Of a stretch of 64,000 nt of DNA, positions 11,505-24,700 are shown one piece after another (the stretch's first letter is position 1; each line of letters starts with the position of its first letter). The DNA is from Chloromonas sp. AAM2. Lineage: Eukaryota; Chlorophyta; Chlorophyceae; Chlamydomonadales; Chlamydomonadaceae. Location of the stretch: assembly GCA_004335635.1 (NCBI GenBank), contig QAXH01005157.1, forward strand, positions 1 through 64,000, in the 5' to 3' direction. The position numbers and the translations under genes were made by a program. The notes beneath the pieces are model-generated. The model saw only the letters and a program-made list of their open reading frames with translations. It made no database searches and was not told where the DNA came from.

Positions 11505-12008
11505 GTCCAATCAGACCTTGTCAGAAAAAAAAAGAAGTTTGCCAGTTCTGGGACAATTCTCGCGTGTGAAAGTGAGGTGGTGTATGGTGTTGGTAGGCGG
11601 TGTTGACTGCCAATACTGGGACAGTGGCACTGAGAGTGGTGGTAGATTGCCAGAGACCCAGNNNNNNNNNNNNNNNNNNNNNNNNNNNNNNNNNNNNNNN
11701 NNNNNNNNNNNNNNNNNNNNNNNNNNNNNNNNNNNNNNNNNNNNNNNNNNNNNGACATAATCAACACGCCATCAGCATGATTCTCAAGATATCTTGCCAC
11801 CTGCAAGAGTCAACAGTGCCCTCATTCTTTGATGCATTTCTAGTGGCAATTTGAATCAAGTGTGCAAACCGCTATACACCCCTGTGACACAGTGTGCAAA
11901 CTTTACAGCAACCCAATCACACTTCACAACTGTTCCAGTGGTATTGACAGGAACTGTCCCAGAACTGGCAAACTTCTTTTTCTTTTTTCTGACAAGGTCT
12001 GATTGGAC
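11505..12008. mobile_element. Repeat C facing pair enclosing ~390 bp (contains the assembly gap)
   Basis: 11505-11557 (TGTCCAATCAGACCTTGTCA, a run of A, then AGTTTGCCAGTTCTGGGACA) is the reverse complement of 11948-12008 over about 52 bp. The interior contains the 92-N gap. Paired long terminal inverted repeats with no coding sequence suggest a non-autonomous DNA element (MITE-like). The family recurs at 22281-22573. Confidence 0.6.
11662..11753. other. Assembly gap (92 N)
   Basis: A run of N. It falls between the last visible exon of the TPR gene and the first recognisable exon of the methyltransferase, so the end of one and the start of the other may be hidden in it. Confidence 0.99.
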
Positions 12009-12087
12009 AGAATTTGGAGCCGGTGATCAGAACCTGATGCCCCAGACAGTGAATACCTTTGATACTTGCGACTGCTTGTCGGTGCAG

Positions 12088-13387
12088 GCTCGGGCATCGG
12101 CCCTGGGTGTGTGGTGTGGGACAGCGGGCTGCTGCTGTCACGCCTGCTGGTGGACACTTGGGGGGGATACAAAGGGAGTGAGTGCAGGGCAAGGGGACAC
12201 TGGCAATGCCGGCTGTCCAGCCGTCAACCATTCTTCAACTCGTCCACGTTTGCCGACTCAAATACAGGCCGTCTGGATCCAACCTTGCTTTTCCTATATC
12301 CATGTTGCCAATTAGGCAGCTCAAATCCAACTCGGCAAACCATTATAATACACCGGTTGATCAGCCAGTCGATGGTTTGGTTTGCTGTTGCTGTGTCTTC
12401 TGTGGGAGGCACGCATGTGCAACTCTAGGGCATTTGCATACGAGCGTATGTGTCAACACACCGACGCGCGACTCTTGCGGCAGTGATCCAAATCAGGCAA
12501 TCTGTATCCAACATTCCATTCCCTTATCCACGTAGCCACTGCCTCAAGTGTCAGCCAATGGTTTGGCTGGTCAGCTGATGCCGTGCCCACCTGTGCTCAG
12601 AGCGCTGAAAGGTCAATGCCCTCATCAGTGCGTAACTCTTCATCATCAGTGTCACAAGTGGGGAGGGTCTCCAGCCCGTCCAACCTACAAGTGAAGGGGA
12701 TTGCAACACACCACGATAGTAGTGGGGGTGGTCACCCTCGAGGTCCTGTCCTGTCCCCAAACCTCGTTAGATCCAAACACCATTTCAGAAACATGGACAG
12801 ATGGATGACATCACGGCCTCTGACGTTGCTCACGATTGTTTGTGGCAAACGCATTGTGCCTTTACAAGCCTAGCAGTGACAACGTGGTTGGCAGAGGACC
12901 CTTCAGGGTGGTCACATCAGTGGTCCCTGTGTCCTGCTGCAGGGGGTTTGCGCGGCGTGCGTGCGCTGGAGCTGGGTGCGGGAACCGGGGTGGTGGGACT
13001 CACCGCGGCGACACTTGGGGCACAGGTCAGACCGGGTGGGCTGCTGCATACCTCAGGGACTGGAGGAATACAGGCCAGGCCGGGATGGCTGCTGAGCCTC
13101 AGGGAGGATGTGGATACGCTGTTCGCGTTTTATATAGGAAGCTGCAAGTGTCTGCTGATGATGCCATTCTTGAGGCCTTTAATCACTATCTTGAACCCTT
13201 TGATAACACTGCACTGCATTCCTCACCATTTCGCCTCCTCCCTGTGGATTGGCTTACACTGACTAGGGTGGTCCTGCTGCAGGTGTTGATGACGGACATA
13301 CCCGATGTGCTGCCGCTGATGCTGAGCAACGCAACTGACAGCTCACAGGTGTGAAGTACAGGGCAGAGGGCAGGTATCGCGCTGATA

Positions 13388-13426
<39 letters not shown>

Positions 13427-15448
13427 TTGTGTCGTGGCCAGCGGTGCAGGCAGTCTGCAGTCACTGCTGGACAGATGCGCACATGCAAGCGCATCGCTAC
13501 CTCGCCAGCACCTTGGCAAGCACAGACATATCGGACAGAGCAGGGCTGCAAAGCAAAACCACTTCCAGGCACGATGAACAAAGCTGGACTTTGTGTTCGT
13601 GCACATTTGGCCTGCAGAGCGCACCCGGTGCAGCAAATGGCTTATCTGGCTGTGCCTAAACATGCAGGTGGTGGCTGCGGCGGGCGGTCAGGCGCAGTGC
13701 ATGCCCCTGGTGTGGCATGACCTACCGCAGCCACGCGCATCACACCATCCTTTGGTGGGCGGCGGAGACCAATCGTTCAATGAGCAGTCCAGGTCTGTCG
13801 ATGTGGACAACCCGACGGACCAGGAGGCGAAACTATCTTCCTGCTGCACCTCCAAACCCCTTGCAGCTGCGCCGCGTGAAGAGTATGTGACATTTGGAGC
13901 TTCTTCCCAAGCACGGCTGGAGCCAAGCATTGAGCCTGCAGCTGTGCCACCCAATGCGCCCAGGGAGCATGTGGCTCTGGGGATGTCTGCCCAAGCACAG
14001 CTGCGGCCAAGCACAGGGCGTTCGGCAGCAGTGCCTGCCCCAGACCCAGACCCAGCCCAGGCCGCACTGGCAGGCGTGTCACCTTACCCCAATGATGGAC
14101 ATATGCGGGTGCAACGCTTCCTGGCGGCGGGATGTGCATGCATACTGGGTGCAGACCTAGTGCACGCACCACAGCAGGTGGGCGGTGGAAGGGTTGGGAC
14201 CGTTGCTGCAACCAGCATCTAGTAAGGGGTTTGCGCTGCAGCACACGAGTGTCCTTACTACAGCTAGAGAGGCCCAGCAGTGAGAAAAGGAGGATGTACA
14301 AGGACTTTGCGGCAATCTTTTCATGGCCTTGTCATCTTCCGTATTGCTGCATGTCTGCTGCAACCGCTGCTGGTATCTACACGACAGACCAGCCATGCCT
14401 GCGTGACCCCTCACAACGGATTGATTAGTGTTTTACACGGGCTGACGCACTACACACGATCATCAAAGCCAATGTAAAGTATGTTGCAACCACGACAGTC
14501 AAAGACATGCAGGGCACAGTATGTCAGATTCATGCAGGCTGCGTGGGACTGAAGTGGCATTTCAGCAGTGCAGATACTAGTACCACAGCTGAACAAACTG
14601 TTCTGCAAGACGCCTTAAGGCATGCCTTTGTTCCGTCGTGCCAATTGCAGGTGCCGCAGCTGCGTCAGGCACTTGCGTGGGTGTTGGCTCAGTCAACTGT
14701 ACACGCACAGTCAGCTTCCTTTAAGCAACATGCATGTGCAGCTGTGCCTATTCCAGTGTCTCATGGGCACAGCAGTATGGCATGTGGAGATGCGGCTGGC
14801 ATGGAACAGCAGACTGCGTGCTGCACGGAGCCTGGCCTAACAATGCCATCAGGACACACTGGGGAGGCCAGGGCTCCTCTTGCCGATGCAAGTCATGCAA
14901 GTCACTGCCAAGGCCCACCGCCAGGTGCCAAGATCCTAACACAGGGCGCTTATACGGGTGTAACGGCCATGAGTTTCTTGAGGCAGGCGGTGGCTGTTGC
15001 ACAGGCCTCACAAGGGAGCATGCACGGCAACGGCAAGTCTGTGCTGATGGGCGCAGACAGCGTGCGAGTGAGTAGGCAGGTGGTCTGTGAATCCCAGCTA
15101 TCAGCAAAGAACGGAGAAGGTTTGAAGGGCGACCAGCTTCTTCTGGGAGCTGGGTTATACGGAAGTGAACAGGGCATGGCATCAGAGCGCATGCCAGGCA
15201 TGCCAGCTGTGCGAATGGCTGCTCCTCGCTCCTCGCTGTGCGGACGGCTGCTCCTGCTGCTCCTCGCTCACAAGCACCGCTCCAGTGAAGTGGATGCATT
15301 GCTGTTGAACATGTTAACTGAACTTGGCTTTGTGGCTGTTACGCCCACCCAAGGGACAGGCCTTGCTGTCCAGGGTGGCTGGAAAGGCAAGCTGGCTGAG
15401 TATGGTGCATGTGGCGTGTACTGTTTCCAGCACACCTGCATCATGTGA
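12088..15448 (+). CDS. METTL21/FAM86-type SAM-dependent methyltransferase (5' exon missing)
   Basis: Exons 12088-12177, 12943-13025, 13283-13348, 13668-14177 and 14651-15448 join in phase to 515 codons. Family landmarks appear in order: GCVVWDSGLLLSRLL (the V-W-D-x-G/A-L-L entry motif), RALELGAGTGVVGL (SAM motif I), VLMTDIPDVLPLMLSN (after motif II), CMPLVWHDLP, ILGADLVH (the D-V/L-Y/H motif), then a C-terminal LLLLLLAHKHRSSEVDALLL. This order marks the METTL21/FAM86 class, which mostly methylate lysines on proteins such as chaperones and elongation factors; the substrate here cannot be read. About 130 residues of Ser/Ala/Pro-rich sequence interrupt the fold between VWHDLP and ILGADL, and a similar insert follows in the last exon. 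The N-terminal exon is probably in or near the gap. Confidence 0.72.
12650..12776 (+). repeat. Dispersed repeat B, copy 3
   Basis: CACAAGTGGGGAGGGTCTCC, the core in the common orientation (GTGAAGGGGATTGCAACACA), and CCAAACCTCGTTAGATCC. It lies inside the first intron of the methyltransferase gene. Confidence 0.8.
13389..13424. repeat. (CA)n microsatellite
   Basis: About 17 uninterrupted CA units in an intron of the methyltransferase gene. Confidence 0.95.
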
Positions 15449-15983
15449 TGGAACACTTCACGGCACTTCATGTCAGTGTAAATGGGTGAATGCTCCAACT
15501 TGCAAGTTCCAGCATAAGTCCAATGACCGTTTACTAACCGTTTACTAGTAGGCGTCAGCCTGACATTTCATCAAGGCGCACCCATCGGTGGCTGGAAGGC
15601 TACCTTGCAGCTCATGCATCGCCACTCCATCCATGTGCGTGTCAGGGAAGCTAACACAGATAATATGGCAATCACTCCCAATTTAGCTGAAATACAATCC
15701 AACCGTTGTGAACGGTACTGGACACAAGATTCGACCAGTTACAAAGAGGGAGTGCACACCAAGAAGCACCTGACTGCGCCTGCGTACTACCACTGGTAAT
15801 GTGTGGACGTGGGTCCAGTCACTGTATGTGGGTAGTCACACTTGCAACTCGGCAACTCTGGTGGGGCGGCGGCCACGTTACACTTGCGTCAGAGGCCCCC
15901 AGACGACATCCGAGTATCGCAGCTTTCAGTGGTTTAGGTGCATTGTAGCCTTCAGCTGCGGCCTTAACTATCAGCCAGCAACA
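15449..15983. other. Intergenic spacer, nothing recognised
   Basis: This lies between the methyltransferase stop and the start of the first dehydrogenase. There is no splice-consistent coding segment. A short piece, AGAGGGAGTGCACACCAAGA at about 15745, resembles AGAAGGGAGTGCACACCATG at about 4206, a possible further small repeat. Confidence 0.4.
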
Positions 15984-18900
15984 ATGAAAGCGGTCAACAT
16001 GCAGTCGCGTTGCGTCGACAGGGGGCAGTTGCGTTTTGGTCAGGCGCAGGTCCCGGCTCCAACGCATGTGCGAGTGCCGAGCCGGAATGTGATAGTCCGA
16101 TTCAAGGAATCAGCTGCGCCCACTGGAAACCCCGATGCTGCTACCACTCAAACGCCTCTTGTCGCCAGGGGCAAGCCAGCAACGTACAGCGGCGGATACG
16201 CCGTTCTTGCAAAGGGCGAACAACTCAAGCCCTGGGGCCACTCGCTCGGCGAGCTACTGCCCAACGAGGTGGACATCAAGGTGCGCCTGCAAGCCTCTGC
16301 CGGTCAATGTACAGAAGCTCAGGTTGTCTGTGCAGCCCACATTCCCACTGGGACCGTGGTGACCGCTTGCGCAGGTCACGCACAATGGAGTTTGCCACTC
16401 AGACATCCACATGCGCGATGATGACTGGTTCGTCAGCAAGTACCCATTCATTCCAGGTGAGGATGATATCCGCACACTTGCTTATGACGTAATGAGCGTC
16501 TGGGATTCCTGTTGTTTACGTCCATGTGGCAACGCACACAGCGTCACTGAACTCATGATGCAGGCCACGAGATCGTGGGAGAGGTCATGGCCGTGGGATC
16601 CTCGGTGGGTGCGATACTGCTGACTTCAATAACCTTTGTCACTGGCATGTGCTGGCGCTGGTTTGCAGTGAGAAAGCTCAGTGGGCGCCTTTTCTGCACA
16701 TGCATGATGGTACATCTCAGCACTCTTGACACATGCCACGGACACAGCGCAATGCCGCATGGTCAATTGCAGGTTGTACATATTGACAGCACCTGTCAAC
16801 ATAGCCAAGCTGTACACGGCCATGGCCTCTGCAGGTGCCTGTGCTGCGTCCTGGCCAGCGTGTGGGTGCGGCATGGATAAGAAACAGCTGTAGGCGCTGC
16901 GCTGCATGCCTCAGGGGCGAGGAGAACATTTGCGAACCCGGATACGAAGGTGATCAGTCAGTGCACCTATTTCACAATTGTGTGAATTCCTGCGATACCG
17001 TACTGGCATGTGTCTGGTCAGTTGCATGCAACATTTCAGCATGTGTCTGGCACTTCTGCAGGCACAATTGTTGCTGGCAATCATGGCGGCTTTCAGGCAG
17101 TGATGAGGCTGCCAGCCGACTTTGCCTTCAGCATTCCCGATGGTCTGGACAGTGCTGATGCAGCACCCCTGCTGTGCGCAGGCATCACAGGTAAAGCAGA
17201 TGGATAGTGACCCATTCTGTGAGGCCGTTCTCCCAAGCGTTGCAGGATAGCTCAGATTCGGAGACGCAGAGTCTTTTCCAAGTATAAAAGTTTGATCTGC
17301 AGCTAGTTTATTGCCCGGCCGGCAAGTGGACTTACTTGATTGCCATACACTCCTCTGTCTTATTACCATGCTCCCTTGTACCTGGATGATGCCAGACGAA
17401 CAATCGCAACCTGCATTTGCCAGTGAGATTGTCCACGCTCACAGCCACAGCAATGGCAGAGCACCGGCATGCACCAGGACATGCACTCCTGCGCAGCCCT
17501 GCATGGTTGGCAGGTCGTCAGAGCAACGATTGCAGCGCACGCAGTCTCTTGCGCCTGCCATAGTAGTGTTGTTATGCCTTCATGCCTGTGCAGTGTTCTC
17601 TCCTCTGAAGAAGTGGTTGAGTCGTCCCGGCATGCACGTGGCCATCCTGGGCATTGGCGGCCTGGGGCACCTGGCAGTGCAGGTGACCAAATACTGAGAC
17701 TTGAATGTCATGTCAGGCAACAGATGTTCCTCCAATGATGCATCAGTGTCAGGTAGGAGAACGGAGGTGTACTCACATTGGAAATGGAGGGTTGGCGAGC
17801 GGGGCCTCAACAGAACGGGCTTGCAACAGCTTCAAGGCTCGCTGATGTGCTGCACCCACTGCGTACGTGTGTCCATGTGTGCCTGCTCGTGCCCAAGAGT
17901 ATGGCAGGCACCCTGCTGTGATTCAGACCTGTTGCTGGCAAATGATTGCACTCTGAAGGCGCCCAGCTCCCTCCTCTATCTGCCTTGTGCAGTTTGCCTC
18001 GCACATGGGCGGTGTGGTGACTGCCCTGGACCTGTTCCCCGAGAAGGAGGAGGAGTGCAGGCGGTTTGGCGCTAACCGGTTTGTGGCCATGAAGCCCGAC
18101 ACACCGGAACAGCTCAAGGGTCAGTTTGACCTTATCATAAACTGGTGAGGACTACCCACCAACTGCACTTGCCTTGGAGCATCAGACCGCTTGTGTGTCA
18201 TTGAGGCGTGCTTGATAGTGCAGTGAGCATGGGTTTGCGATTATTGCCTCAGGCGAGGTCAAGGTCAAGGTCAAGGCAGACGGCAAGGTCAAGTGTATCA
18301 ACATTCTGACAGGCAGTGACTGCTAGCACATCAGCCGTTGCTGCGTGCTTTTACTTTATATCTACAGTCAGGTTCTGTAGACAGTGTGTTAGGCGGCAAG
18401 TGGGGAATCTGATGCATTACAACAGCAGGAAATGCACGAATGACTGAAGCACAGCGCATTTCCAGCAGCAGGCTTTGTACTGTGCAGAGCTCAATGCCAC
18501 GTGCACTTAGCGCACATGCCCCTGTCCCTTGTGTTTGCCCTGAGCAGTGCCTCAGGCGCTGTGGCCACGGGGCCGCTGCTGGGTATGCTCCGGAATGATG
18601 GAGTGGTGGTGCAGGTGGGCAGACAGGCCATGGGGTGTGTGTGCTGTGCTGGCCCGGGCCGATCAGATTACACGGACGTTGGCCAGGCAGGGGGCCATCA
18701 GGCTGCTGTAAGAGCAGCTTGAGACAGACAAGAGTGGCACCACTAAAGCGCCAAGACTGTTGTTGGCGGGTAGGATGTTTCAATCACAGAGAGAGGAAGG
18801 ACGCGTTGGTAGCATTTAAATGCACCTGCTCGTGCAGTACACCAGGGAAAGGTTGCCAGAGAGTGTGGTGCTCCGCAGTTCAACAGGGATGGCAGTTTGC

Positions 18901-20410
18901 ACTTTGCCCTGAGCACATGTCAAGGACGCAGCAGAGCCATGCATGTGCCTGCTGGCCGTATGCAGGTGGGAATCCCAGGCAACAAGGCACAGATGACGGT
19001 ACCTCTTACGGTGAGTGCACAAGCCACTTCCTTGTTCATTGTTGCTTGTTCCTTGTGGTATCGCAGCATGCCCCGCACACCTATGATTGCCCTAGACTTT
19101 AGAGGTTCTTGCACGCAGCCATTGATAAGTAACAACCTGGACCACATACAACTCGTGCAAAGAGTGTGGTGGTTGATGCCAGCAAAAGGCATATGCTGTA
19201 CCTGCCAGTCAGCAGCGTGGTTCGTGAGCTCTTCTTTGGGCCTGGCTTTGCAGAGTAACATATCCTTACTGGCTGAACAACACCTGCGCTGTGCCAGCTG
19301 CCTGACAGTGCTTTTACTACTTACTCATTGATTCATCGTCCATCGTTTCCATCGTACCGTATTGTTCAGCGCAATCCGAAATCAGCTTTGTAAAAATCCT
19401 CAAATTTTGACCTTGGAATTTTAAGAAAAATCTGAAGTTCGTAAAACCGAAATACTCAAAGGTGGCAAACAACGAGGTTCGTAAACTTGTTCAGTCAGAA
19501 GCAGTCCCTGCCTTGCAGCTCAAGCTCTAGTTGTTAACTACAGGCATATCCTGTAGTACTAGTGCAGACCAGTGCCAAGACCAGTGCTGGATGGCTCAGT
19601 ATCAGTGGTTTTCAAAGCCTTTTTAACTGCGAAAAAGCAGAGGTTCGTAAAAGCAAAAAGCTCAAACAGCCAAGAAACTGATTCATAACTGTTTTCTGAC
19701 CATCAGGTTCCGAATTCGCTGATCAATACGGCACACATTATTTCACTTAATTGAAAGCAAGACCGCCTACAATGAAACAGACAACAACTGAGTTAAAAAC
19801 CGACGATTTGATGTTGATTGCAAGAGCAAGGGGACACCACTGCTACCTAAGCGTGACCTGGTTGTGTGTACGGAAGTGCGATTCACACGCTGTGTCGACA
19901 CCGCTTGGTGCATCTCTGTTCAGGATCTTGTGTTTGGTCAGAAGAAGGTGGTGGGCTCCATTGTGGGTGGCAGGTCTGACATGGCCAACATGTTCAGTTT
20001 GGCAGCGGCCAAGGGCATCAAGCCCCTCATCGAGGTCATGCCCTCAAACCAGGTGGGTGCGGAATACAAAGCCGTGGTGCGTACATCTCTGCCTGTGTTG
20101 TGAAAGCTGTAGGTGTGAAATAGAAAGTAGATCTGTGTTTCCACTGTCGTTTTTACTTCCTTGCTTCTCAATTCGCCCTGGGCGCTGCAAGCTTTTACAC
20201 TAGAAGCCCAGAGTCATGTGAATGCACGTGCTCACCTGACTGTACAAGCGGCACTGCGCTCATACCTTTCACGCATTGTCACGCTGCCGATTTCATGCTG
20301 CCCCGCAGATAAACGAGGCCATGGCTCGTGTGGCGGCAGGGAAGGCCCGGTACAGGGTGGTGCTTGACATGCAGGCGCAACCAGACCCAGCCTTGGTGGT
20401 CAAGACATGA
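15984..20410 (+). CDS. Zinc-dependent alcohol dehydrogenase, CAD/YahK-like, copy 1
   Basis: Eleven exons: 15984-16280, 16375-16456, 16564-16604, 16835-16949, 17062-17190, 17594-17682, 17993-18144, 18548-18614, 18966-19010, 19924-20052, 20309-20410. They close in phase to 415 residues. The first ~70 residues are basic and Ser/Thr/Ala-rich, like a plastid transit peptide. The enzyme core has catalytic-zinc ligands C106 (NGVCHSDIH), H128-E129 (GHEIVGEV) and C217 (LLCAG); structural-zinc cysteines 159, 162, 165 and 173 (CRRCAACLRGEENIC); and the nucleotide loop GIGGLGH at 241-247. It should interconvert alcohols and aldehydes; the natural substrate is unknown. The acidic residue closing strand 2 (VVTALD, D264) is where NADP-specific CADs carry Ser, so NAD(H) use is likely. 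It is in tandem with copy 2 at 21703-26700. Confidence 0.9.
19330..19740. repeat. AT-rich insert in dehydrogenase intron with repeated TTCGTAAA motif
   Basis: The 913-bp intron 19011-19923 contains a markedly A/T-rich stretch. In it, GAAGTTCGTAAAACCGAAAT, GAGGTTCGTAAACTTG and GAGGTTCGTAAAAGCAAAAA recur with ACTCAAA/GCTCAAA after two of them. The corresponding intron in copy 2 (25789-25990, 202 bp) lacks it, so it is probably an old insertion. Confidence 0.5.
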
Positions 20411-21702
20411 ACGCGCCGGTGCCCATGTGCACTGCATGTCCTGGGTGTGTCCCCTTCGACAACCTGTTGCGGGCTTGGTTCAGCCACAGAGATGGTCCGC
20501 ACGCCTTGAAGATTTGAAAAACAGTTTCCGGTCATAGGTGGAGAGAGCCTGCTGTGTGTGGCAAAGTGGCGATGTGTTGCACCACAGCAAAGGTTGCGTG
20601 AGTTCTGCAAGACCTGGGAACAAATGTGTTGGCCATTGAAGCTATCTGTGTTTTCATTGTGATGTTCCACAGTTGCAAGGGCAGGTTTGGTCGTCTGGTC
20701 TTCAGTGCATTGACAGTTGATTTGATGCTTTCTCCTTCTTCAGAGTTGGTAATGACTGTACCAATTGTTGTCTTGCGCATGTCTACACTGGAATGTGTGA
20801 CGGTTTAGATGGTTTAAAGAGGAAATTGCCAAATGACAGTCAAAAAAAAGTGACGGCACAATGATGGTTTTGCAACATCTGCTATTCACAAGGTGGGAGG
20901 GTCGGGCGAAGGTCACTGTTAGTTACCAAACAACGAACTACACTGACAGGGCTGTTGAGCTTCCAGAGAGATGACCATGGCACCAATTGGCTCTGAAGCT
21001 ACCTTCTCAGACAATCTGAAGTTCCTCGCCATGCTTGTTGGTTGGGTTGGTTCCCCGTTGACTCACATGACAAAACATGTGTCCAGAAGCCTCAATGTTT
21101 CCAGAAGTCCAGTTTGCCTCAAAATATGAGCACATGCTATACAGGGGTCCAGGGGCTTGGTGTGCCGTTATCTTTGTGTCAGTGTCATTGTTGGCATCAT
21201 GGACAGGCTACCAAATCAGGACTTCATCATCGGCCAGGGCCCCGGACTCATCATGGGCCTCCTCACCCAGCCACGCATGTTGATACTGACGTCCTGACGC
21301 CCTGCATGAGTGTGGGCAGCCGGGCTGTCTTCCTGAATTCTGAATCTTTGAATGTCACAAGAGGGGAGGGATTCCAGCCCGTCTCACCTACTTGTGAAGG
21401 GGATTGCGACACCAGGACAGCAATGGTGGTGGCCAACCCCTCCCTGACCGCATACCTCGCTAGACCCAAATCGTCAGCATTTAAAAAATGCACGGGTCAC
21501 AAGCTAGATCTACGGGTGATCCACAAATCACATCATTCACAGTCAGGATTCACAGTCAGATTCCCAGGCAGCAACAACACGCAGGTTACACATACAGTGA
21601 CCAGGTTCCCACGGCGTTACGCAACGGTTGCGTTGTGAGATCCCAGGCATCTCCTGCATCTGACTTTGATTGCAGCGCAAGACATAGATATCACCTCTCA
21701 AG
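20411..21702. other. Spacer between the tandem dehydrogenases
   Basis: It contains repeat B copy 4 at 21354-21474. A plus-strand segment at about 21140-21297 reads RGLVCRYLCVSVIVGIMDRL then PNQDFIIGQGPGLIMGLL, with hydrophobic, exon-like character, but no splice-consistent partner was found. No gene is called. Confidence 0.4.
21354..21474 (+). repeat. Dispersed repeat B, copy 4
   Basis: CACAAGAGGGGAGGGATTCC, core GTGAAGGGGATTGCGACACC, end CATACCTCGCTAGACCCAAA. It is closest to the copy at 26956-27083, with the same ATTCCA variant. Confidence 0.8.
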
Positions 21703-24700
21703 ATGCAAGCGACGAAAACCACTAGCAAGACGATGAGGTCTCGAACCCTACCTCTCCCGACAGCTTCCGGCCACGGGTTGCGGTACACTGTGCGCCCTTG
21801 CTTGACCAAGCGTGGAGCTGTAATCGCGAATGTGGCCACTGAAGCCGCGCCCGTCAATGCCAAGGGCAAGCACGCGACTTTCAGTGGAGGGTACGCGGTT
21901 CTTGCCAAGGGCGAAGAACTCAAACCTTGGGGCCATTCGCTCCCCGAACTTCCACCCAACGAAGTGGATATTAAGGTGCGCTGATGCGCCAAGATCCTCT
22001 ATCATCTTGCCTGGACGGAACCCCAGTCCGACATGCTCACAGTGGTGGTGTGAATTCTAGGAGGGGAATGCCACTGATCCCTGACCTGAACTGTGCTGTG
22101 TTTTGAATGCCAGGGTTGCTCAGCCGGGCTCTTGCTTCTGTGTTAAGAGCGTCACCTGACATGTTAGGGTTAGCTGAGGATCTGTGTGATCCAAGTGTGC
22201 AACTGAAGATCTCTTTGAAGTGCCATCTATACCTTCGCATTCGCACGAGGGCGAAAGCTTTCAGGTGTGTGCATCCACAAACTGTCCAACAAAAAAAGCA
22301 GTTTGCCGGTTCTGGGACAATATCTGAGAATATCGCAGTGTGTGTTTGGTCAGGCTAGAGGTGCCATCAGCTGACACCGTGCACATGCCGTATGACACAG
22401 CCTGGTGGCGGGTGAGAATGCGGGTTTTGGCCCCTGGATCATGGTGCTGGCCTTGATGTTGATAGCCTTCAAGTCAGCACAAACTACCACTGGCCTGCGC
22501 ATAGCGTTCTTGTGATTTGTGGGGGAAAATGTTTTCAAAAATTGTCCCAGAACTGGCAAACATATTTTCTTTGGGCTTGGTGAATCAGCAAACAGCAGTC
22601 AGTCAGCATGCGGAAGCAAATGAACAAGCCAAAGTGTGGTTATCTACCACAGTGATTTGTGAGCCCCGCCCCTGGATCACCATTGGCTCTGGCCTGACCT
22701 GGCTGCTACCGCTGTGCGTTCTCATCCATGTTCAGTTGCCAACAACTGCCCCTGCTGCAGGTCACGCACAATGGGATCTGCCACACAGACGTCCACATGC
22801 GCGATGATGACTGGTCTGCCAGCAAGTTCCCCTTTATTCCAGGTACGAAGCATGCCAAGATGCCAGTGTGGCGAAATTGAGGCAACTGAAAGGCATCGCA
22901 CGTAATGAACACTGGTCGATGCAGCAGCTTTTTCTATCCTCTTATGCCCTGTGGCTTGCGAAGAGATCAATTCACTCATTGCCTGAAGTTGAGCCGAGAG
23001 AACTCACAATGTCCGCTGAAATGTGCTGCTGATCTGTCAAAACCAGGACAGTTCTGGACACGTGTTCACACCATCACACATGTTCACACATCCTGCATCT
23101 CTGTTATTGGCTGGTGCCCATGTACGCGCTGGCCACCTGCTTGCAGGCCATGAGATTGTCGGGGAGGTCTTGGCTGTGGGACAATCAGTGGGTGATGCAT
23201 GCCTGCTGGGTTTTATGCCATTCATATGCCATTCAATGCGTGCACTCGCATTTGCTGTGGTGCTCTCATGCATAGTTTGGTTCCATTGACACACACATAT
23301 ACTTATTCCTGCCGTGAGCACACTAGAACATTTCATGTGTGAGACTACAGACAGGTATATGGTAACTATTAGCAGGTTGATTCTAGTACCTGCATGGTTA
23401 CAACGTGTGCCTGCATTCATGCGTAGGTGGGTTTGCTGCATCCTGGCCAGCGGGTGGGTGTTGGCTGGATGAAGAACAGCTGCAGGCGTTGCGCTGCTTG
23501 CCTCAGGGGCGAGGAGAACATTTGCGAGCCTGGATATGAAGGTGCGCCATCATGGTGGTGGTGAAATGCATCAGACTTCACAGGTATCCAATGACCGAGT
23601 ATGAGCGCTACTTAGGCACGCGTGAGATGATGGTGGCACCTTGGTACCAGCCCTGAGCAAGGCAGGAACGCAGAGTTTGAGATGTTTGATGCAATCCCAC
23701 TTGGGATGTTTATGTGATGCTTGCATGTTTAGATGTTGGGAACGTGCCGAGTGTGGATGGTTAGTGCATGGATTGAGCACATGTCAGGCCCTATAATTGT
23801 GGCTTGCTGTCTGCAGGCACAATTGTGATGGGCAACCACGGGGGTCTGCAGGGAGTTGTGCGTGTGCCAGCCGATTTTGCCTTCGGCATTCCCGATGGTC
23901 TGGACAGTGCTGATGCAGCACCACTGCTGTGCGCAGGCGTCACAGGTAAAGCGGCCCAGCATGCTGAGCACAGGCCTTGGTGTGTGTTGCTCTGTTCCAT
24001 TTGCGGCTGACGCCTGCGGCTGACGTCAGGTCAGTTCGCGAGCTGCCGCAGCGAATAGCAGTGGGATTGTTGCAAAGGATTTCACCAGGTTGCATGGTTG
24101 TCAAAGGGCTCGAATTCTCTCCTCAAATTCTCTCCCACCCTCTGCCCAGCTGAATCACATCTGCTGCACTTGTCGTTTCAGTCTCTGTATGAATGGCAGT
24201 AAACGTTTGCACAATCCTCACGACGATGGACTCTTACATGCACCTTTCTTCAAGACGAGAGGCTTCAATGGGCACATCGTTTTCACTGTCCGCATGTATG
24301 TTCAGATGGTCGTGTGTTGTATGGCATGATCACAGTTCATGCTCAGGCACCTAACCGCATGTGCTCATGTGTTTTGAGCTCATTGAAACATGTTGTTCTG
24401 TTTCAGACTAGGTGCTTACAGTTTTGCCAACCTGCCCTCTTGTAGTGTTCGCCCCACTGAAGAAGTGGTTGAGTCGTCCCGGCATGCACGTGGCCATCCT
24501 GGGTATTGGCGGCCTGGGGCACCTGGCAGTGCAGGTGAGCGCCAAGTGGAGAGATAAAGTGTTGTCCGATGACGTCACATGCCAATGTAATCTGCTTTAC
24601 CACGCGCCAGAAAGATATCGTGCTTGCCGTCCCCACTCACCAGCGCGGAGATTATGCCGCCGGCTTTTTTTTTATATATCCATGCGGTTCAGTAATGTGT

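Noticed and set aside
16605..16834. Apparent frame mismatch between exons 3 and 4 of both dehydrogenases
   Set aside because: It disappears when the donor is placed at GTGGGT three bases earlier. The same site works in both copies (16604 and 23187).
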